Origin: Tardiphaga sp. vice304
Lineage (GTDB): Bacteria; Pseudomonadota; Alphaproteobacteria; Rhizobiales; Xanthobacteraceae
NCBI RefSeq assembly: GCF_007018905.1
Contig: NZ_CP041402.1
Location: 3,646,001 to 3,710,000 of the forward strand
Reading direction: 5' to 3'
Length of the DNA stretch: 64,000 bases
The notes under the pieces are model-generated. The model was not told where the DNA came from and did not search any database. It was given only the letters and a program-made list of their open reading frames with translations. A program made the position numbers and the translations under genes. Shown piece by piece: positions 29,583 to 39,210 of the stretch (position 1 is the first letter of the stretch; each line of letters opens with the position of its first letter).

Positions 29583-30337
29583 CGCACGATGGAGAAGATG
29601 CGGCTCCAGCGCACGGCCGTCGGCCAGCGCCAGATCTGCCAGGCCTGTTCGCCCTCGGCGATCGAGAAGAAGATCATCTGGGCGCGGCCGACGATGTTCT
29701 CGAACGGCACGTAACCCACCGCGGATAGCACGCGGCTGTCGGTCGAATTGTCGCGGTTGTCGCCCATCATGAAGAAGTTGCCGGGCGGCACGGTGTAGAT
29801 GTTGGTGTTGTCGTAGAAACCGTTATCGACGCAATCCAAGGACTCATAGGTCACGCCGTTCGGCAGCGTTTCCTTCCAGCGCTTGACGCGCGCGGTGGCG
29901 TCCGAGCCGCATGGATCCTCGCCGACGAAGTCGGTCAGCCGCTCGCGCTGCACCGGCTTCTCGTTGATGTAGAGCAGCCCCTCTTTCATCTGGATGCGGT
30001 CGCCGGGCAGCCCGATCACGCGCTTGATGTAGTCGGTGCTGTCGTCCTTCGGCAGCCGGAACACGACGACGTCGCCGCGCGCGGGCTCGGAGCCGAAAAT
30101 CCGCCCGGAGAAGATCGGCGGCGACAGCGGGATCGAATAATGGCTGTAGCCGTAGGAATATTTCGAGACGAACAGGTAATCACCGACCAGCAGGGTGGCC
30201 TTCATCGAGCCGGACGGGATGTTGAACGGCTGGAACAGGACGGTCCGGATCACCAGCGCAATCAACAGCGCGTTGATCACGACTCGGATGGTCTCGCCGA
30301 TACCGCCTTCGGTCTTGGTTCCGGATGTCACGCTCAT
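29579..30337 (-). CDS. lepB: Signal peptidase I
   Basis: About 252 residues with one N-terminal helix (VINALLIALVIRTVLFQPF). Catalytic Ser is in NIPSGSMKATLLVGDYLFV, the general-base Lys in DYIKRVIGLPGDRI, and box E is GDNRDNSTDSR. It removes signal peptides of secreted proteins at the outer face of the inner membrane. ATG 30337 is used; a start 17 codons upstream is possible. It sits in the acpS-lepB-rnc-era operon. Confidence 0.94.
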   Translation of the reverse strand: MSVTSGTKTEGGIGETIRVVINALLIALVIRTVLFQPFNIPSGSMKATLLVGDYLFVSKYSYGYSHYSIPLSPPIFSGRIFGSEPARGDVVVFRLPKDDSTDYIKRVIGLPGDRIQMKEGLLYINEKPVQRERLTDFVGEDPCGSDATARVKRWKETLPNGVTYESLDCVDNGFYDNTNIYTVPPGNFFMMGDNRDNSTDSRVLSAVGYVPFENIVGRAQMIFFSIAEGEQAWQIWRWPTAVRWSRIFSIVR

Positions 30338-30605
30338 GGCTTTCCCGATTCCCGTCGCGATCGCCGCGCCGCTGGTGGATTGTCTCACGCGAAAATGGCG
30401 ACGCGATGAGAAAAGGCTCTGATTCTGATGTTTAGAGCGAATTGCGGCGCAAACCCAGAGGGTCCAGGCGCATTCGACCCGGCTGAAGACGGATGCCGGC
30501 TTTTAGCGGGTTGTCGGCGAGGCCGCAATCGCGACAAAGCTGGCCCCGGCCCCATAAAATCGGCTAATTAACTGAAAAATATGCAATAATCGATTTATTG
30601 GAAGC

Positions 30606-31025
30606 TTAGCCCTCGGCTGTCCGCTCCCCCGAAATGATGACGAACGCCTGCGCCAGCGGCCAGTCGTCGGTAATGGTGAGGTCGATCCGCGCTTCGAACC
30701 CCGCCGGGGTCATGGCCTGAAGCCGGGCCAGCGCGCCGCCGGTCAGCCGCATCGTCGGCCGGCCCCCCGGCAGATTGACCACGCCCATGTCGCGCCACCA
30801 GACCCCCTGCCGGATGCCGGTGCCGAGCGCCTTGGAACAGGCCTCCTTGGCGGCAAAGCGCTTGGCATAGGTGGCCATCAGCATCTTCTCATTGCCCGCC
30901 CGGCGCTGCGCACGGGCGCGCTCGGCCTCGGTAAAGACCCGCTCCAGAAAGCGCTCGCCGTGCCGCTCGATCACCTTGGCGACCCGCGTGATGTCGATCA
31001 GGTCGTTGCCAATGCCGAGGATCAT
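30606..31025 (-). CDS. acpS: Holo-[acyl-carrier-protein] synthase
   Basis: 139 residues, [20 protein letters not shown], with the Mg-binding GNDL-D and the [16 protein letters not shown] motif of AcpS phosphopantetheinyl transferases. It converts apo-ACP to holo-ACP with coenzyme A. ATG overlaps the pdxJ stop as ATGA at 31022-31025. About 270 bases separate its stop from lepB, and I see nothing recognisable in that gap. Confidence 0.94.
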   Translation of the reverse strand: MILGIGNDLIDITRVAKVIERHGERFLERVFTEAERARAQRRAGNEKMLMATYAKRFAAKEACSKALGTGIRQGVWWRDMGVVNLPGGRPTMRLTGGALARLQAMTPAGFEARIDLTITDDWPLAQAFVIISGERTAEG

Positions 31026-31780
31026 GCCCCGGCCCCCCGCCCCCGCGCCATCGCCGCCCGCATCAGGCGGACGGTTTCGGCCAGCCCGACGAACAGCGCC
31101 TCCCCCATCATGAAGTAGCCAATGTTCAGCTCGCGGATCTGCGGCAACGCGGCGATGGTTTCGGCGGTGGCGTAGTCCAGCCCGTGGCCGGCATGGATTT
31201 CGAGCCCGGCCGCCTCCGCCAGTTCGACGCCGACGACGATGCGCTGCCACTCGCTGGCGGCTTTCGCCGCGTTGCCATCCTCGATGGCGTCGCACCAGGC
31301 GCCGGTGTGCAGTTCGATCACCGGCGCGCGGAGCCTGGCGGCCATCTCGATCTGGCCGGGATCGGCGGCGATGAACAGCGAAACGCGAATGCCGGCGTCG
31401 TTGAAGCGGGCGATCGATGGTGCCAGCGACTCGCGCTGGCCGACGACGTCGAGCCCGCCTTCGGTGGTCAGTTCCTCGCGCCGTTCCGGCACCAGGCAGA
31501 CCGCATGCGGCTTGGTCGCCAGCGCAATCCGCACCATGTCCGGCGTCGCCGCCATCTCGAAATTCAGCGGCTTGGAGATTTCGGCCTTCAGCCTGACCAT
31601 ATCCGCGTCGCGGATGTGGCGGCGGTCCTCGCGCAAATGCGCGGTGATGCCGTCGGCGCCGGCCGCGATGGCGGCCAGCGCCGCCCGCACCGGATCGGGC
31701 CGCGTGCCGCCCCGCGCATTACGCAGCGTGGCGACGTGATCGATGTTGACGCCGAGGCGCAGCGGCGAGGTCTTGGTCAT
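31022..31780 (-). CDS. pdxJ: Pyridoxine 5'-phosphate synthase
   Basis: 252 residues starting [20 protein letters not shown], the PdxJ signature, with [16 protein letters not shown] and ELHTGAW motifs of the TIM-barrel active site. It condenses 1-deoxyxylulose 5-phosphate with aminoacetone phosphate in vitamin B6 synthesis. It is coupled to acpS by a 4-base overlap, a conserved pair in proteobacteria. Confidence 0.95.
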   Translation of the reverse strand: MTKTSPLRLGVNIDHVATLRNARGGTRPDPVRAALAAIAAGADGITAHLREDRRHIRDADMVRLKAEISKPLNFEMAATPDMVRIALATKPHAVCLVPERREELTTEGGLDVVGQRESLAPSIARFNDAGIRVSLFIAADPGQIEMAARLRAPVIELHTGAWCDAIEDGNAAKAASEWQRIVVGVELAEAAGLEIHAGHGLDYATAETIAALPQIRELNIGYFMMGEALFVGLAETVRLMRAAMARGRGAGA

Positions 31781-31810
31781 GACGGCAATCCGGGAGGCTG
31801 GAAGAAGACG

Positions 31811-34162
31811 CTAGGCGTTGACGCGCTCGACCTTGGCGACGACGGCCTTGGCGCGCAACTGGTTGATGATAGCGCTCAGATGCTTGAGGTCATAGACCTC
31901 GATATCGATGTTCTGCTCCGTGAAATCCGGGGAGCGGCGGTACATGCTGATATTGTCGATATTGCCGTCATGGTCGGCGATCACCTGGGCGATCTGCGCA
32001 AGGCTGCCGGGCTCGTTGACGTTTTGCACGAACAACCGCGCCGGAAAACGCTGCGGCGAGGTCTCATCGACGTCCCAGCGCGCATCGACCCAGCGCTCCG
32101 GCTCCTCCTCGAAATCCTTCAGCGCCGGCGACTGGATCGGATAGATGGTGATGCCCTCGCCCGGCGTGACAATGCCGACGATGCGGTCGCCCGGCACGGC
32201 GCCGCCATTCGGCGCAAACTTCACCGGCAGGTCGTGATTGAGACCGCCAACGGAAATGATCGAGGTGACCCGGCCCGCGCCGTCCGGCGTCTTGACCCGG
32301 TCCGCGGTGGCCTTGCGGTTGGTGGCGGCGAAGCGGCCGATCCGCTCTTCCTTGTAGTCGGGATACATCGCACGGGCGACGTCCGCGGCGCGCAGCTCGC
32401 CGCGGCCGACCGAGGCCATCACATCGTCGATCGAAGTCCGCGCCAGCCGCGGCAGCGCGCCCTTCAACTGGTCGTCGGCATATTCCATCTTGGCGCGGGC
32501 AAACAATCGCTCGACGATTCGGCGACCGAGCCCGGCATATTGGTCGCGCACCGCGGTGCGGGTAGCGCGGCGGATCGCGGCGCGGGCCTTGCCGGTGACG
32601 GCGAGCGATTCCCAGGCCGACGGCGGCGCCTGCTGCGCGGCAGAGGTCAACACCTCGACCTCGTCGCCGTTCTGCAATTCCGACGACAGGGGCGCGAACT
32701 TGCCGTTGATCTTGCAGCCGACCGCGCTGTTGCCGACGTCGGTATGCACGGCATAGGCGAAGTCGACGACATTGGCGTTGCGCGGCAGCGCGATCAGCTT
32801 GCCCTTCGGGGTGAAGCAGAACACCTGGTCGTGAAACAGTTCGAGCTTGGTGTGCTCCAGAAATTCCTCGGGATTGGAGCTTTCGGAGAGGATGCCGATG
32901 GTGTGGCGCAACCAGGAGAAGGCGTTGGACTCGCGCTTCAACATTTCGGTCGGCGAGCCGATGCCGTCCTTGTAGAACGCATGCGCGGCGATGCCGTATT
33001 CGGCGATCGCGTTCATGTCCTCGTCGCGAAACTGCAGCTCGACACGCTGGTTGCCGGGTCCGATGACGGTGGTGTGCAACGAGCGGTAGTCGTTCTGCTT
33101 CGGTGTCGAGATGTAGTCCTTGAAGCGGCCGGGCACGACGGGCCAGGTGGTGTGCACCACGCCGAGCGCGCGGTAACAGGCCTCGGTGTCCTTCACCACC
33201 ACGCGGAAGCCGAAGATGTCGGACAATTGCTCGAAGCCGACCGACTTGCGCTCCATCTTGGTCCAGATCGAAAATGGCCGTTTGCGCCGGCCCGACACCC
33301 GCGCAGGGATGCCGCGCTTCTCCAGATTGGTGGAAAGCTGGGCCTCGATCATGCCGATCAAATTGCGGTTGCGCTCGGCCAATGCATCCAGCCGCGCCGT
33401 CACCACCGCATAGGCCTCGGGATCGAGTACCTTGAACGACAGCTCCTCGAGTTCCTCGCGCATTTCCTGCATGCCCATGCGACCGGCCAGCGGCGCATAG
33501 ATGTCGAGCGTTTCCTCGGCGATGCGGCGGCGCGAGGCCGGTGGCATGAACTCCATCGTCCGCATGTTGTGCAGACGGTCGGCAAGCTTGATCAGCAGCA
33601 CGCGGACGTCGTCGGCGATCGCCAGCAGCAGCTTGCGCAGGTTTTCGGCCTGCTTGGCCTCGCGCGATACCAGTTCGAGCCGCTTCAGCTTGGTCAGGCC
33701 CTCGACCAGCGCGCCGATCTCGGCGCCGAACAACCGGTCTATCTCGGCGCGGGTCGCCTCGGTGTCCTCGATGGTGTCGTGCAGCAGCGCCGCCACGATG
33801 GTGGCGTCGTCGAGCTTGAGGTCGGTGAGGATCGCCGCCACTTCGAGCGGATGGGTGAAATAAGGGTCGCCCGACGCCCGCGTCTGCTCGCCATGGGCGA
33901 CCATGGCGTAGACATAGGCACGGTTGAGCATGTCCTCGTCGGTATTCGGGTTGTACGAGCGGACCCGTTCGACCAGATCGTATTGCCGCATCATGCGGGC
34001 CCGCGAGGCGCGCGGCACTTTGGCGGGGGTCACGGGCGTGGCAGCGGTCCCAGGCGCCACAGTCACTTCGGCAGCGGCCGGGGTGGCAGGCGTCAACGAC
34101 GTCGCGGCTGCGATGCTGTCGCTCGCCGCTTCCATCTGCCGCGAATTACGGCGCGTCGCCAT
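31811..34162 (-). CDS. rsh: Bifunctional (p)ppGpp synthetase/hydrolase (Rsh)
   Basis: 783 residues. Order: Ala/Thr/Pro-rich N-terminal 50 residues; HD hydrolase (HGEQTRASGDPYFTHPLEVA, LLHDTIEDTEAT near 127); synthetase (RRKRPFSIWTKMERKSVGFE, IFGFRVVV, DYISTPKQNDYRSLHTTV); TGS (VFCFTPKGKLIALP); and ACT at the end. Both active sites look intact, so it should make and degrade the stringent alarmone. ATG 34162 is preferred to the in-frame TTG before it. It lies downstream of rpoZ, separated by a strong hairpin, the order seen in many alphaproteobacteria. Confidence 0.95.
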   Translation of the reverse strand: MATRRNSRQMEAASDSIAAATSLTPATPAAAEVTVAPGTAATPVTPAKVPRASRARMMRQYDLVERVRSYNPNTDEDMLNRAYVYAMVAHGEQTRASGDPYFTHPLEVAAILTDLKLDDATIVAALLHDTIEDTEATRAEIDRLFGAEIGALVEGLTKLKRLELVSREAKQAENLRKLLLAIADDVRVLLIKLADRLHNMRTMEFMPPASRRRIAEETLDIYAPLAGRMGMQEMREELEELSFKVLDPEAYAVVTARLDALAERNRNLIGMIEAQLSTNLEKRGIPARVSGRRKRPFSIWTKMERKSVGFEQLSDIFGFRVVVKDTEACYRALGVVHTTWPVVPGRFKDYISTPKQNDYRSLHTTVIGPGNQRVELQFRDEDMNAIAEYGIAAHAFYKDGIGSPTEMLKRESNAFSWLRHTIGILSESSNPEEFLEHTKLELFHDQVFCFTPKGKLIALPRNANVVDFAYAVHTDVGNSAVGCKINGKFAPLSSELQNGDEVEVLTSAAQQAPPSAWESLAVTGKARAAIRRATRTAVRDQYAGLGRRIVERLFARAKMEYADDQLKGALPRLARTSIDDVMASVGRGELRAADVARAMYPDYKEERIGRFAATNRKATADRVKTPDGAGRVTSIISVGGLNHDLPVKFAPNGGAVPGDRIVGIVTPGEGITIYPIQSPALKDFEEEPERWVDARWDVDETSPQRFPARLFVQNVNEPGSLAQIAQVIADHDGNIDNISMYRRSPDFTEQNIDIEVYDLKHLSAIINQLRAKAVVAKVERVNA

Positions 34163-34241
34163 CAATCCCTCATTTCATCGCCCATGCTGGAGCGAAATCA
34201 TTATGAGTCCCGAGTTTGCCCTGAAAGTGTCCGCAAAAGCA

Positions 34242-34267
34242 AAGGCCCGGACGATCGTCCGGGCCTT
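34242..34267 (-). terminator. Perfect hairpin between rpoZ and rsh
   Basis: The 26 bases from aaggcccggacg to cgtccgggcctt are a perfect palindrome with a 12-13 base stem. On the minus strand it is followed by tttgctttt. It lies 52 bases after the rpoZ stop and should terminate or attenuate rpoZ transcription before rsh. Confidence 0.75.
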
Positions 34268-34318
34268 GTCGAAAATTTGATGTTCGCGAGGGTTGGCGAA
34301 CGATGCAGATACCGTCGC

Positions 34319-34711
34319 TTATTCGTCTTCCTCGGGCTGCTGTTCCGGCGGGGCCAGGCCTTCGAGACCCTTGAGCAGTTCTTCTTCGGTCATGCGCTCG
34401 ACAGCGACTTCGGTGTCGTCGGCATCGACGCTGGCACCGGCGGAGCCGATCAGCGGGATCGTGTCGGGCTCGGGCTCATCGACTTCGACGAACTTCTGCA
34501 GCGAATGCACCAGTTCCTCGCGGAGATCTTCCGGCGATATCGTCGAATCGGCGATCTCGCGCAGCGACACCACGGGGTTCTTGTCGTTGTCGCGATCAAT
34601 CGTCAGTTGTGAACCCGACGAGATCATGCGGGCCCGGTGGGCCGCCAGCAGAACCAGGTCGAACCTGTTGTCGACTTTATCGATGCAATCTTCGACGGTG
34701 ACGCGCGCCAT
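34319..34711 (-). CDS. rpoZ: RNA polymerase omega subunit
   Basis: 130 residues, [20 protein letters not shown], the omega signature, then [20 protein letters not shown]. The C-terminal 50 residues are acidic ([17 protein letters not shown]), as in alphaproteobacteria. Omega helps assemble RNA polymerase and contributes a ppGpp-binding site, which fits its position ahead of rsh. The upstream region carries a possible promoter (34763-34789). Confidence 0.95.
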   Translation of the reverse strand: MARVTVEDCIDKVDNRFDLVLLAAHRARMISSGSQLTIDRDNDKNPVVSLREIADSTISPEDLREELVHSLQKFVEVDEPEPDTIPLIGSAGASVDADDTEVAVERMTEEELLKGLEGLAPPEQQPEEDE

Positions 34712-34762
34712 TAAATGTCGCTCCGCTGTTAAAGGGGCCAGAAATGATGATTATCCGGGTTA

Positions 34763-34789
34763 GGTATAGGGGCTTTGCAGATTTCGCAA
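34763..34789 (-). promoter_or_regulatory. Candidate promoter of rpoZ
   Basis: On the minus strand ttgcga (34784-34789) and tatacc (34763-34768) are separated by 15 bases, or 16 if cttgcg is taken; position is about 50 bases before the rpoZ ATG. Spacing is short, so this is only a candidate. Confidence 0.3.
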
Positions 34790-34800
34790 GAACCAATTTG

Positions 34801-34816
34801 GTGATTGGCCAATCAC
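34801..34816. promoter_or_regulatory. Perfect 16-base palindrome between rpoZ and the NYN gene
   Basis: gtgattggccaatcac reads the same on both strands. It lies directly upstream of the candidate rpoZ promoter and in the 360-base region shared with the divergent gene at 35073. Symmetry and position suggest a dimeric regulator's operator; the regulator is unknown. The rest of this intergenic region shows nothing else convincing. Confidence 0.45.
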
Positions 34817-35072
34817 TTACCATCTGATACCTCATCATGATACCCCGCAGGGGGCCGCGAGGTACTGAATTCCGCCCCTGCAAAACCAGGCCAGCGACCA
34901 CCAAAAGGGCTTTATTGCATAGTCATAAGGGCGACGATGGCCCCGTTCTCACCCTTTTGTGCGACGGTTGGACCAAACGGATCGCCGCACGTGGGCGGTT
35001 CTATTGTAAACGCACGACGAAATTGTTGCCGTGCCAAGAACGTTAGCAACAACAAACCACGTGAGAAACTTG

Positions 35073-35696
35073 ATGTCCCCCTCATCTGACAAGATCGCGC
35101 TCTTTATTGACGGCGCCAACCTTTATGCCACGGCGAAAACACTTGGTTTCGACATCGACTACAAGCGCCTGCTCAAGGAATTTCAGAGTCGCGGCAAGCT
35201 GGTCCGGGCATTTTATTACACCGCGATCATCGAGGATCAGGAATATTCCTCGATCCGGCCGTTGATCGACTGGCTCGACTACAACGGCTACACGGTGGTC
35301 ACCAAGGCGACCAAGGAATTCATCGACGCCTCGGGCCGCCGCAAGGTCAAGGGGAACATGGACATCGAACTCGCGGTCAACGCGATGGAACTGGCCGAGC
35401 ATGTCGATCAGATCGTTCTGTTTTCCGGCGACGGCGACTTCCGCTCGCTGGTGGAGGCCGTGCAGCGCCGCGGCGTCCGCGTCACCGTGGTCTCGACCAT
35501 CTCCAGCCAGCCGCCGATGATCGCTGACGAACTGCGCCGCCAGGCCGACGTGTTCACCGACTTGATGGAACTGCAGTCCAAGCTTGGCCGCGATCCGGCG
35601 GAACGCCCGGCGCCGCGCCACCAGACCCCGCAATTCCTGCAGCGCACGGCCGCCACCACCGCGCCGTCTGCCGCCGACGACGAATTCGAAGACTGA
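35073..35696 (+). CDS. NYN-domain (LabA/DUF88-type) protein
   Basis: 207 residues from ATG 35073. The NYN (PIN-like) fold is shown by IALFIDGANLYATAKTLGFD at 7-26, the central KGNMDIELAVNAMELAE, and IVLFSGDGDFRSLVEAVQRR with the catalytic-type DGDF. Members are Mg-dependent nucleases or RNA-binding proteins. The C-terminal 40 residues are Pro/Ala-rich and disordered-looking. It is divergent from rpoZ and four bases upstream of a family-5 uracil-DNA glycosylase, so the two are probably cotranscribed. Confidence 0.88.
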   Translation: MSPSSDKIALFIDGANLYATAKTLGFDIDYKRLLKEFQSRGKLVRAFYYTAIIEDQEYSSIRPLIDWLDYNGYTVVTKATKEFIDASGRRKVKGNMDIELAVNAMELAEHVDQIVLFSGDGDFRSLVEAVQRRGVRVTVVSTISSQPPMIADELRRQADVFTDLMELQSKLGRDPAERPAPRHQTPQFLQRTAATTAPSAADDEFED

Positions 35697-35700
35697 TCCC

Positions 35701-36369
35701 ATGCCGGCGACGACGCTTGGCGCTGTCGCCGGCATTCCCACCGATCCCGACCGCGACTGCCCGCTCTGCCCGCGGCTGGTAGACTATCGCCACGCGGTCC
35801 GGGCCCGCGATCCGCAAGGGTGGAATTCGCCGGTGCCGTCGTTCGGCCGGTCCGACGCCGCGCTGCTGATCGTCGGCCTGGCGCCCGGCGTCAACGGCGC
35901 CAACCGCACCGGACGGCCGTTCACCGGCGACTACGCCGGCGAGTTGCTCTACGCGACGCTGATCGAGTTCGGCTTTGCCACCGGCCAGTTCCTGGCGCGG
36001 CCCGATGACAGCCTGACCTTGCAGGACTGTCGCATCACCAATGCGGTGCGCTGCGTGCCGCCGCAGAACAAGCCCCTGCCCGTCGAGATCACCACCTGCC
36101 GGCCGTTCCTCATCGCCACGATGGAGACGATGCCGCGGCTGCGCGCCATCGTGCTGCTCGGCCGCGTCGCCCACGACACGATGCTGAAGACGCTCGGCAT
36201 CCGCGCGGTGCTGGCGCCGTTCGCCCATGGCGCGGTGCACGACGCCGGCCGATTCAAGCTGTACGATAGCTATCACTGCTCGCGCTACAACACGAATACG
36301 CGGGTGCTGACGCCGGAGATGTTCCGCAGCGTGTTCGCAAGGGTGAAGGCGGATCTGGCAGAGGAGTAG
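35701..36369 (+). CDS. Uracil-DNA glycosylase, family 5 (UDGb type)
   Basis: 222 residues. Cys20 and Cys23 (CPLC), with Cys in NAVRCVPPQNKP and a further one, fit the [4Fe-4S] cluster of families 4 and 5. The active-site loop GLAPGVNGANRTGRPFTGDY and the late motif SYHCSRYNTNTR point to family 5, which removes uracil and other deaminated bases. ATG 35701 follows the NYN stop by four bases. It is followed by a palindromic repeat. Confidence 0.9.
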   Translation: MPATTLGAVAGIPTDPDRDCPLCPRLVDYRHAVRARDPQGWNSPVPSFGRSDAALLIVGLAPGVNGANRTGRPFTGDYAGELLYATLIEFGFATGQFLARPDDSLTLQDCRITNAVRCVPPQNKPLPVEITTCRPFLIATMETMPRLRAIVLLGRVAHDTMLKTLGIRAVLAPFAHGAVHDAGRFKLYDSYHCSRYNTNTRVLTPEMFRSVFARVKADLAEE

Positions 36370-36466
36370 CCCGGATGATGTCGGCACGCCGCAACGCCGC
36401 GCGACGACGCAATCCGGGGAAAGCGGTCGTTTGGAGCGGCCGGCCCCGGATTGTCATCCGGGCAAC
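36366..36466. repeat. Dispersed palindromic repeat (gtagcccggatg family)
   Basis: Begins gtagcccggatgatgtcggc inside the UDG stop and ends ccccggattgtcatccgggc. Internal arms are ccggg/cccgg with about 60 bases between. It separates the UDG gene from the convergent peroxiredoxin gene. Confidence 0.7.
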
Positions 36467-36474
36467 GAAGTGAG

Positions 36475-37062
36475 CTAGACCGGATTGGCCTTCAACCATT
36501 CCAGCACGTCGCCGGCGTTCCGGTCTGGCGGAAACACCGGGTAAAACAATTGGGTGATTTTCGCATCGTCGATCACCAGCGCCATGCGCTTGATCAAGGT
36601 CAGTTCGGCCACTTCCATCACCGGCAGACGCAACGCCTCGGCCAATTCGAGCGCCTCGTCCGACAGCACCGGAAACGGCAGATGCAGGCGCGACGCCATT
36701 TCGGTCTGGTAGGCGTTGCTCTGCGTCGAGAGGCCGAACACCTGCTTCGCGCCGGCGGCCTTCAACTCGGCGAACAGGTCGCGGAAGGCGCAGGTCTGCG
36801 GCGTGCAGCCGCGCGCGCCCGGGATCATGTCCCAATCATCGACCAGCGAGATCTTGCCGGGCTCGCCGGTGCGCGGATAGGCGAACACGACCGTGCGGCC
36901 CCGGAGTTCGGACAGCACCACGGCGGTGTCGTTGGTCGCGCGCAGGCTGATCGGGGGAACGGTCATGCCCACGAGATGCGCCGCGGCGCCGTCATCCTGC
37001 GGCGCCGGGATCTGGCTCCAGTCGACTTCGAGAAGATTGGTCTGCTTCGTCACCATGCTCAC
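36475..37062 (-). CDS. Peroxiredoxin, BCP/PrxQ-like
   Basis: 195 residues with the BCP pair in [11 protein letters not shown], peroxidatic and resolving cysteines five apart. Between [12 protein letters not shown] and GCTPQTC there is an insertion of about 18 residues, where classic BCP reads directly PGCT. A 25-residue N-terminal extension is present. It reduces hydroperoxides with thioredoxin-type partners. The ATG overlaps the smpB stop, so they form one unit. Position of the insertion suggests a subfamily; activity unproven. Confidence 0.85.
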   Translation of the reverse strand: MSMVTKQTNLLEVDWSQIPAPQDDGAAAHLVGMTVPPISLRATNDTAVVLSELRGRTVVFAYPRTGEPGKISLVDDWDMIPGARGCTPQTCAFRDLFAELKAAGAKQVFGLSTQSNAYQTEMASRLHLPFPVLSDEALELAEALRLPVMEVAELTLIKRMALVIDDAKITQLFYPVFPPDRNAGDVLEWLKANPV

Positions 37063-37532
37063 CCCCGCGACCGCATCAAGCGTCCCTTTTCGCGGCCCCA
37101 GTCGCGATCCTTCTCGCTGGCCCGCTTGTCATGCAACTGCTTGCCCTTGGCGAGCGCCAGTTGCAGCTTCACCCGGCCACGCTCATTGAAGTACATTTTC
37201 AGCGGCACCAGCGTCATACCCTGGCGCTCGACCGCGCCCATCAGCTTGTTGATCTGCTTGCGGTGCAGCAGCAGCCGGCGTGGCCGTTTCGGCTCATGGT
37301 TGAAGCGGTTGGCCTGCAGATATTCCGGGATGTTGCAGTTAATCAGCCATATCTCGCCGTCCTTGGGGTCGGCGTAGGACTCCGCGATCGTCGACTTGCC
37401 GTTACGGATCGACTTCACCTCGGTGCCGGTCAGCGCAATGCCGACCTCGAGCGTGTCCTCGATGGCGTAGTTGAACCGCGCCTTGCGGTTTTCCGCGATC
37501 ACCTTGATCGGGGGGTCTTTCTTCTCGGCCAT
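37059..37532 (-). CDS. smpB: SsrA-binding protein SmpB
   Basis: 157 residues from ATG 37532; a GTG at 37538 adds two. Signature blocks: [40 protein letters not shown] and the basic tail [19 protein letters not shown]. It carries tmRNA to stalled ribosomes. The tmRNA gene itself was not found in this window. Confidence 0.95.
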   Translation of the reverse strand: MAEKKDPPIKVIAENRKARFNYAIEDTLEVGIALTGTEVKSIRNGKSTIAESYADPKDGEIWLINCNIPEYLQANRFNHEPKRPRRLLLHRKQINKLMGAVERQGMTLVPLKMYFNERGRVKLQLALAKGKQLHDKRASEKDRDWGREKGRLMRSRG

Positions 37533-37595
37533 CGTCACTCGCTCTGGGCGTTATCTCGAAAACATAAGGTCGATAACGCGCGCTTCAAGCAGCCG

Positions 37596-38012
37596 TCAGG
37601 CCTTCTTGAGCAGGTCGCGGATCTCGGTCAGCAGCTCTTCTTCACGGGTCGGCTTGGCAGGCTCCGCGGGCTTGGCCGCGTCATTGCGCTTCACCTTGTT
37701 CATGAAGCGGATCACCATGAACAGCACGAAGGCAATGATGATGAAGTTGATGGTCAAAGTGAGGAAGTTGCCCCAGGCCAGCACGGCGCCCTGCTTCTTG
37801 GCGTCGACGAGATTGGTCGCCGTCACGGCTTTCGACAGGCCGGTGAAGTAATTCGAGAAGTCGAGGCCGCCGGTGATGGAACCGACGATCGGCATGATGA
37901 TATCGCCGACCATCGAGGTCACGATGGCGCCGAACGCCGCACCGATGATCACGCCGACAGCGAGATCGACCACGTTGCCCTTCATCGCGAATTCACGAAA
38001 TTCCTTCAGCAC
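37596..38012 (-). CDS. mscL: Large-conductance mechanosensitive channel
   Basis: 138 residues from GTG 38012 ([20 protein letters not shown]), with gagagg eight bases before it; a TTG two codons earlier is weaker. Two helices: [20 protein letters not shown] and [18 protein letters not shown]. It opens under membrane tension to release solutes on hypo-osmotic shock. The C-terminus [14 protein letters not shown] is the usual bundle. Confidence 0.95.
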   Translation of the reverse strand: MLKEFREFAMKGNVVDLAVGVIIGAAFGAIVTSMVGDIIMPIVGSITGGLDFSNYFTGLSKAVTATNLVDAKKQGAVLAWGNFLTLTINFIIIAFVLFMVIRFMNKVKRNDAAKPAEPAKPTREEELLTEIRDLLKKA

Positions 38013-38028
38013 TTGCAATTCCTCTCTT

Positions 38029-38056
38029 CAATATGGTCAGGTCAATATGGTCAGGG
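38029..38056. repeat. Tandem 14-base repeat upstream of mscL
   Basis: tcaatatggtcagg occurs twice head to tail (about 38028-38041 and 38042-38055), just ahead of the mscL ribosome site. It may change spacing of the promoter or leader; no known element. Confidence 0.6.
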
Positions 38057-38083
38057 TCGCAATCACGGCCAAACGCCGTGACC

Positions 38084-38974
38084 TCAGTTCAACAGCCCGG
38101 CGTGCACCATGGCGTCGCGGATCACCGCGCCGGTCGGCTCCGTGACCTTCATCAGCGGCAGACGCACTTCTTCATGGACGCGGCCGAGCAGCTTCAGGCC
38201 ATGCTTGGCGCCGGCCAGACCCGGCTCCATGAAGATCGCGTCATGCAGCGGCACCAGCCGATCCTGGATCTTGAGGGCTGCGGCATAATCCCCCTTCAGC
38301 ACTGCCGCCATCAGCTCGGCGCAGGGCTTCGGCGCGACATTGGCGACGACCGAAATGCAGCCATGGCCGCCGGCGGCCATATAGGCCAGCGCGGTCATGT
38401 CCTCGCCGGACAACTGGATGAAGTCCGGCCCCATCGCGTGGCGCTGCTGCGAGACGCGGGCCAGATTGGCGGTGGCATCCTTGACGCCCGTGATGTTCTT
38501 CAACTCGTACAGCCGGCTCATGGTGGCGACCGACATATCGACGACCGAGCGCGGCGGGATGTTGTAGATCAGGATCGGAATGCCGATCGCGTCGTTCACC
38601 GCCTTGAAGTGCTGGTACATGCCTTCCTGGGTCGGCTTGTTGTAATATGGCGTGACCACCAGCACGGCGTCGGCGCCGGCCTTCTCGGCATGTTTGGCCA
38701 GTTCGACAGCCTCGCGGGTGGAATTCGAGCCGGCGCCGGCGATCACCGGAACGCGGCCGCGCGCCTCGTCGATGCACCATTCGACGACCTGCATGTGTTC
38801 CTTATGGCTCAGCGTCGGGCTCTCGCCGGTGGTGCCGACGGGGACCAGGCCGTTGGTGCCCTCGTCGATCTGCCAGGACACCAGCGCGCGGAACGCGGCC
38901 TCGTCCAGCGCGCCATCTTTGAACGGCGTGACCAAGGCAGTGTAGGACCCCCGAAAATCTGTCTTGGCTGCCAT
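38084..38974 (-). CDS. dapA: 4-hydroxy-tetrahydrodipicolinate synthase
   Basis: 296 residues. Schiff-base Lys165 is in [10 protein letters not shown], Tyr137 in [10 protein letters not shown], and the Thr pair in [14 protein letters not shown]. It condenses pyruvate with aspartate semialdehyde in lysine and diaminopimelate synthesis. It is adjacent to mscL and smpB downstream on the same strand and divergent from the lytic transglycosylase gene. Confidence 0.94.
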   Translation of the reverse strand: MAAKTDFRGSYTALVTPFKDGALDEAAFRALVSWQIDEGTNGLVPVGTTGESPTLSHKEHMQVVEWCIDEARGRVPVIAGAGSNSTREAVELAKHAEKAGADAVLVVTPYYNKPTQEGMYQHFKAVNDAIGIPILIYNIPPRSVVDMSVATMSRLYELKNITGVKDATANLARVSQQRHAMGPDFIQLSGEDMTALAYMAAGGHGCISVVANVAPKPCAELMAAVLKGDYAAALKIQDRLVPLHDAIFMEPGLAGAKHGLKLLGRVHEEVRLPLMKVTEPTGAVIRDAMVHAGLLN

Positions 38975-39210
38975 GTCATTCTCCGAACGCGCTGCGGCCT
39001 GCGCCGTCTGCTGAACCCTTGATCGAACAGCAACTTCTAACGGGTCTGCGAGGCAGACGAAAGACCGCCCGCGGGCGTTTCAGCCGCGATTTTGCCGCTG
39101 TGATCGGGCAGACAGGCCGAAGCAGGCAAATCTTGACGGTTTGTCCATAAATTCAATCAAATACAGCGGTGGTGATCGGCAACTGCCGTGATTCGCCACG
39201 AGGGAATGCC

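Noticed and set aside
34844..34859. 16-base identity cccgcagggggccgcg with 61163-61178
   Set aside because: GC-rich, no symmetry shared with a known element, and the two contexts (rpoZ upstream, dprA start) are unrelated; probably chance.
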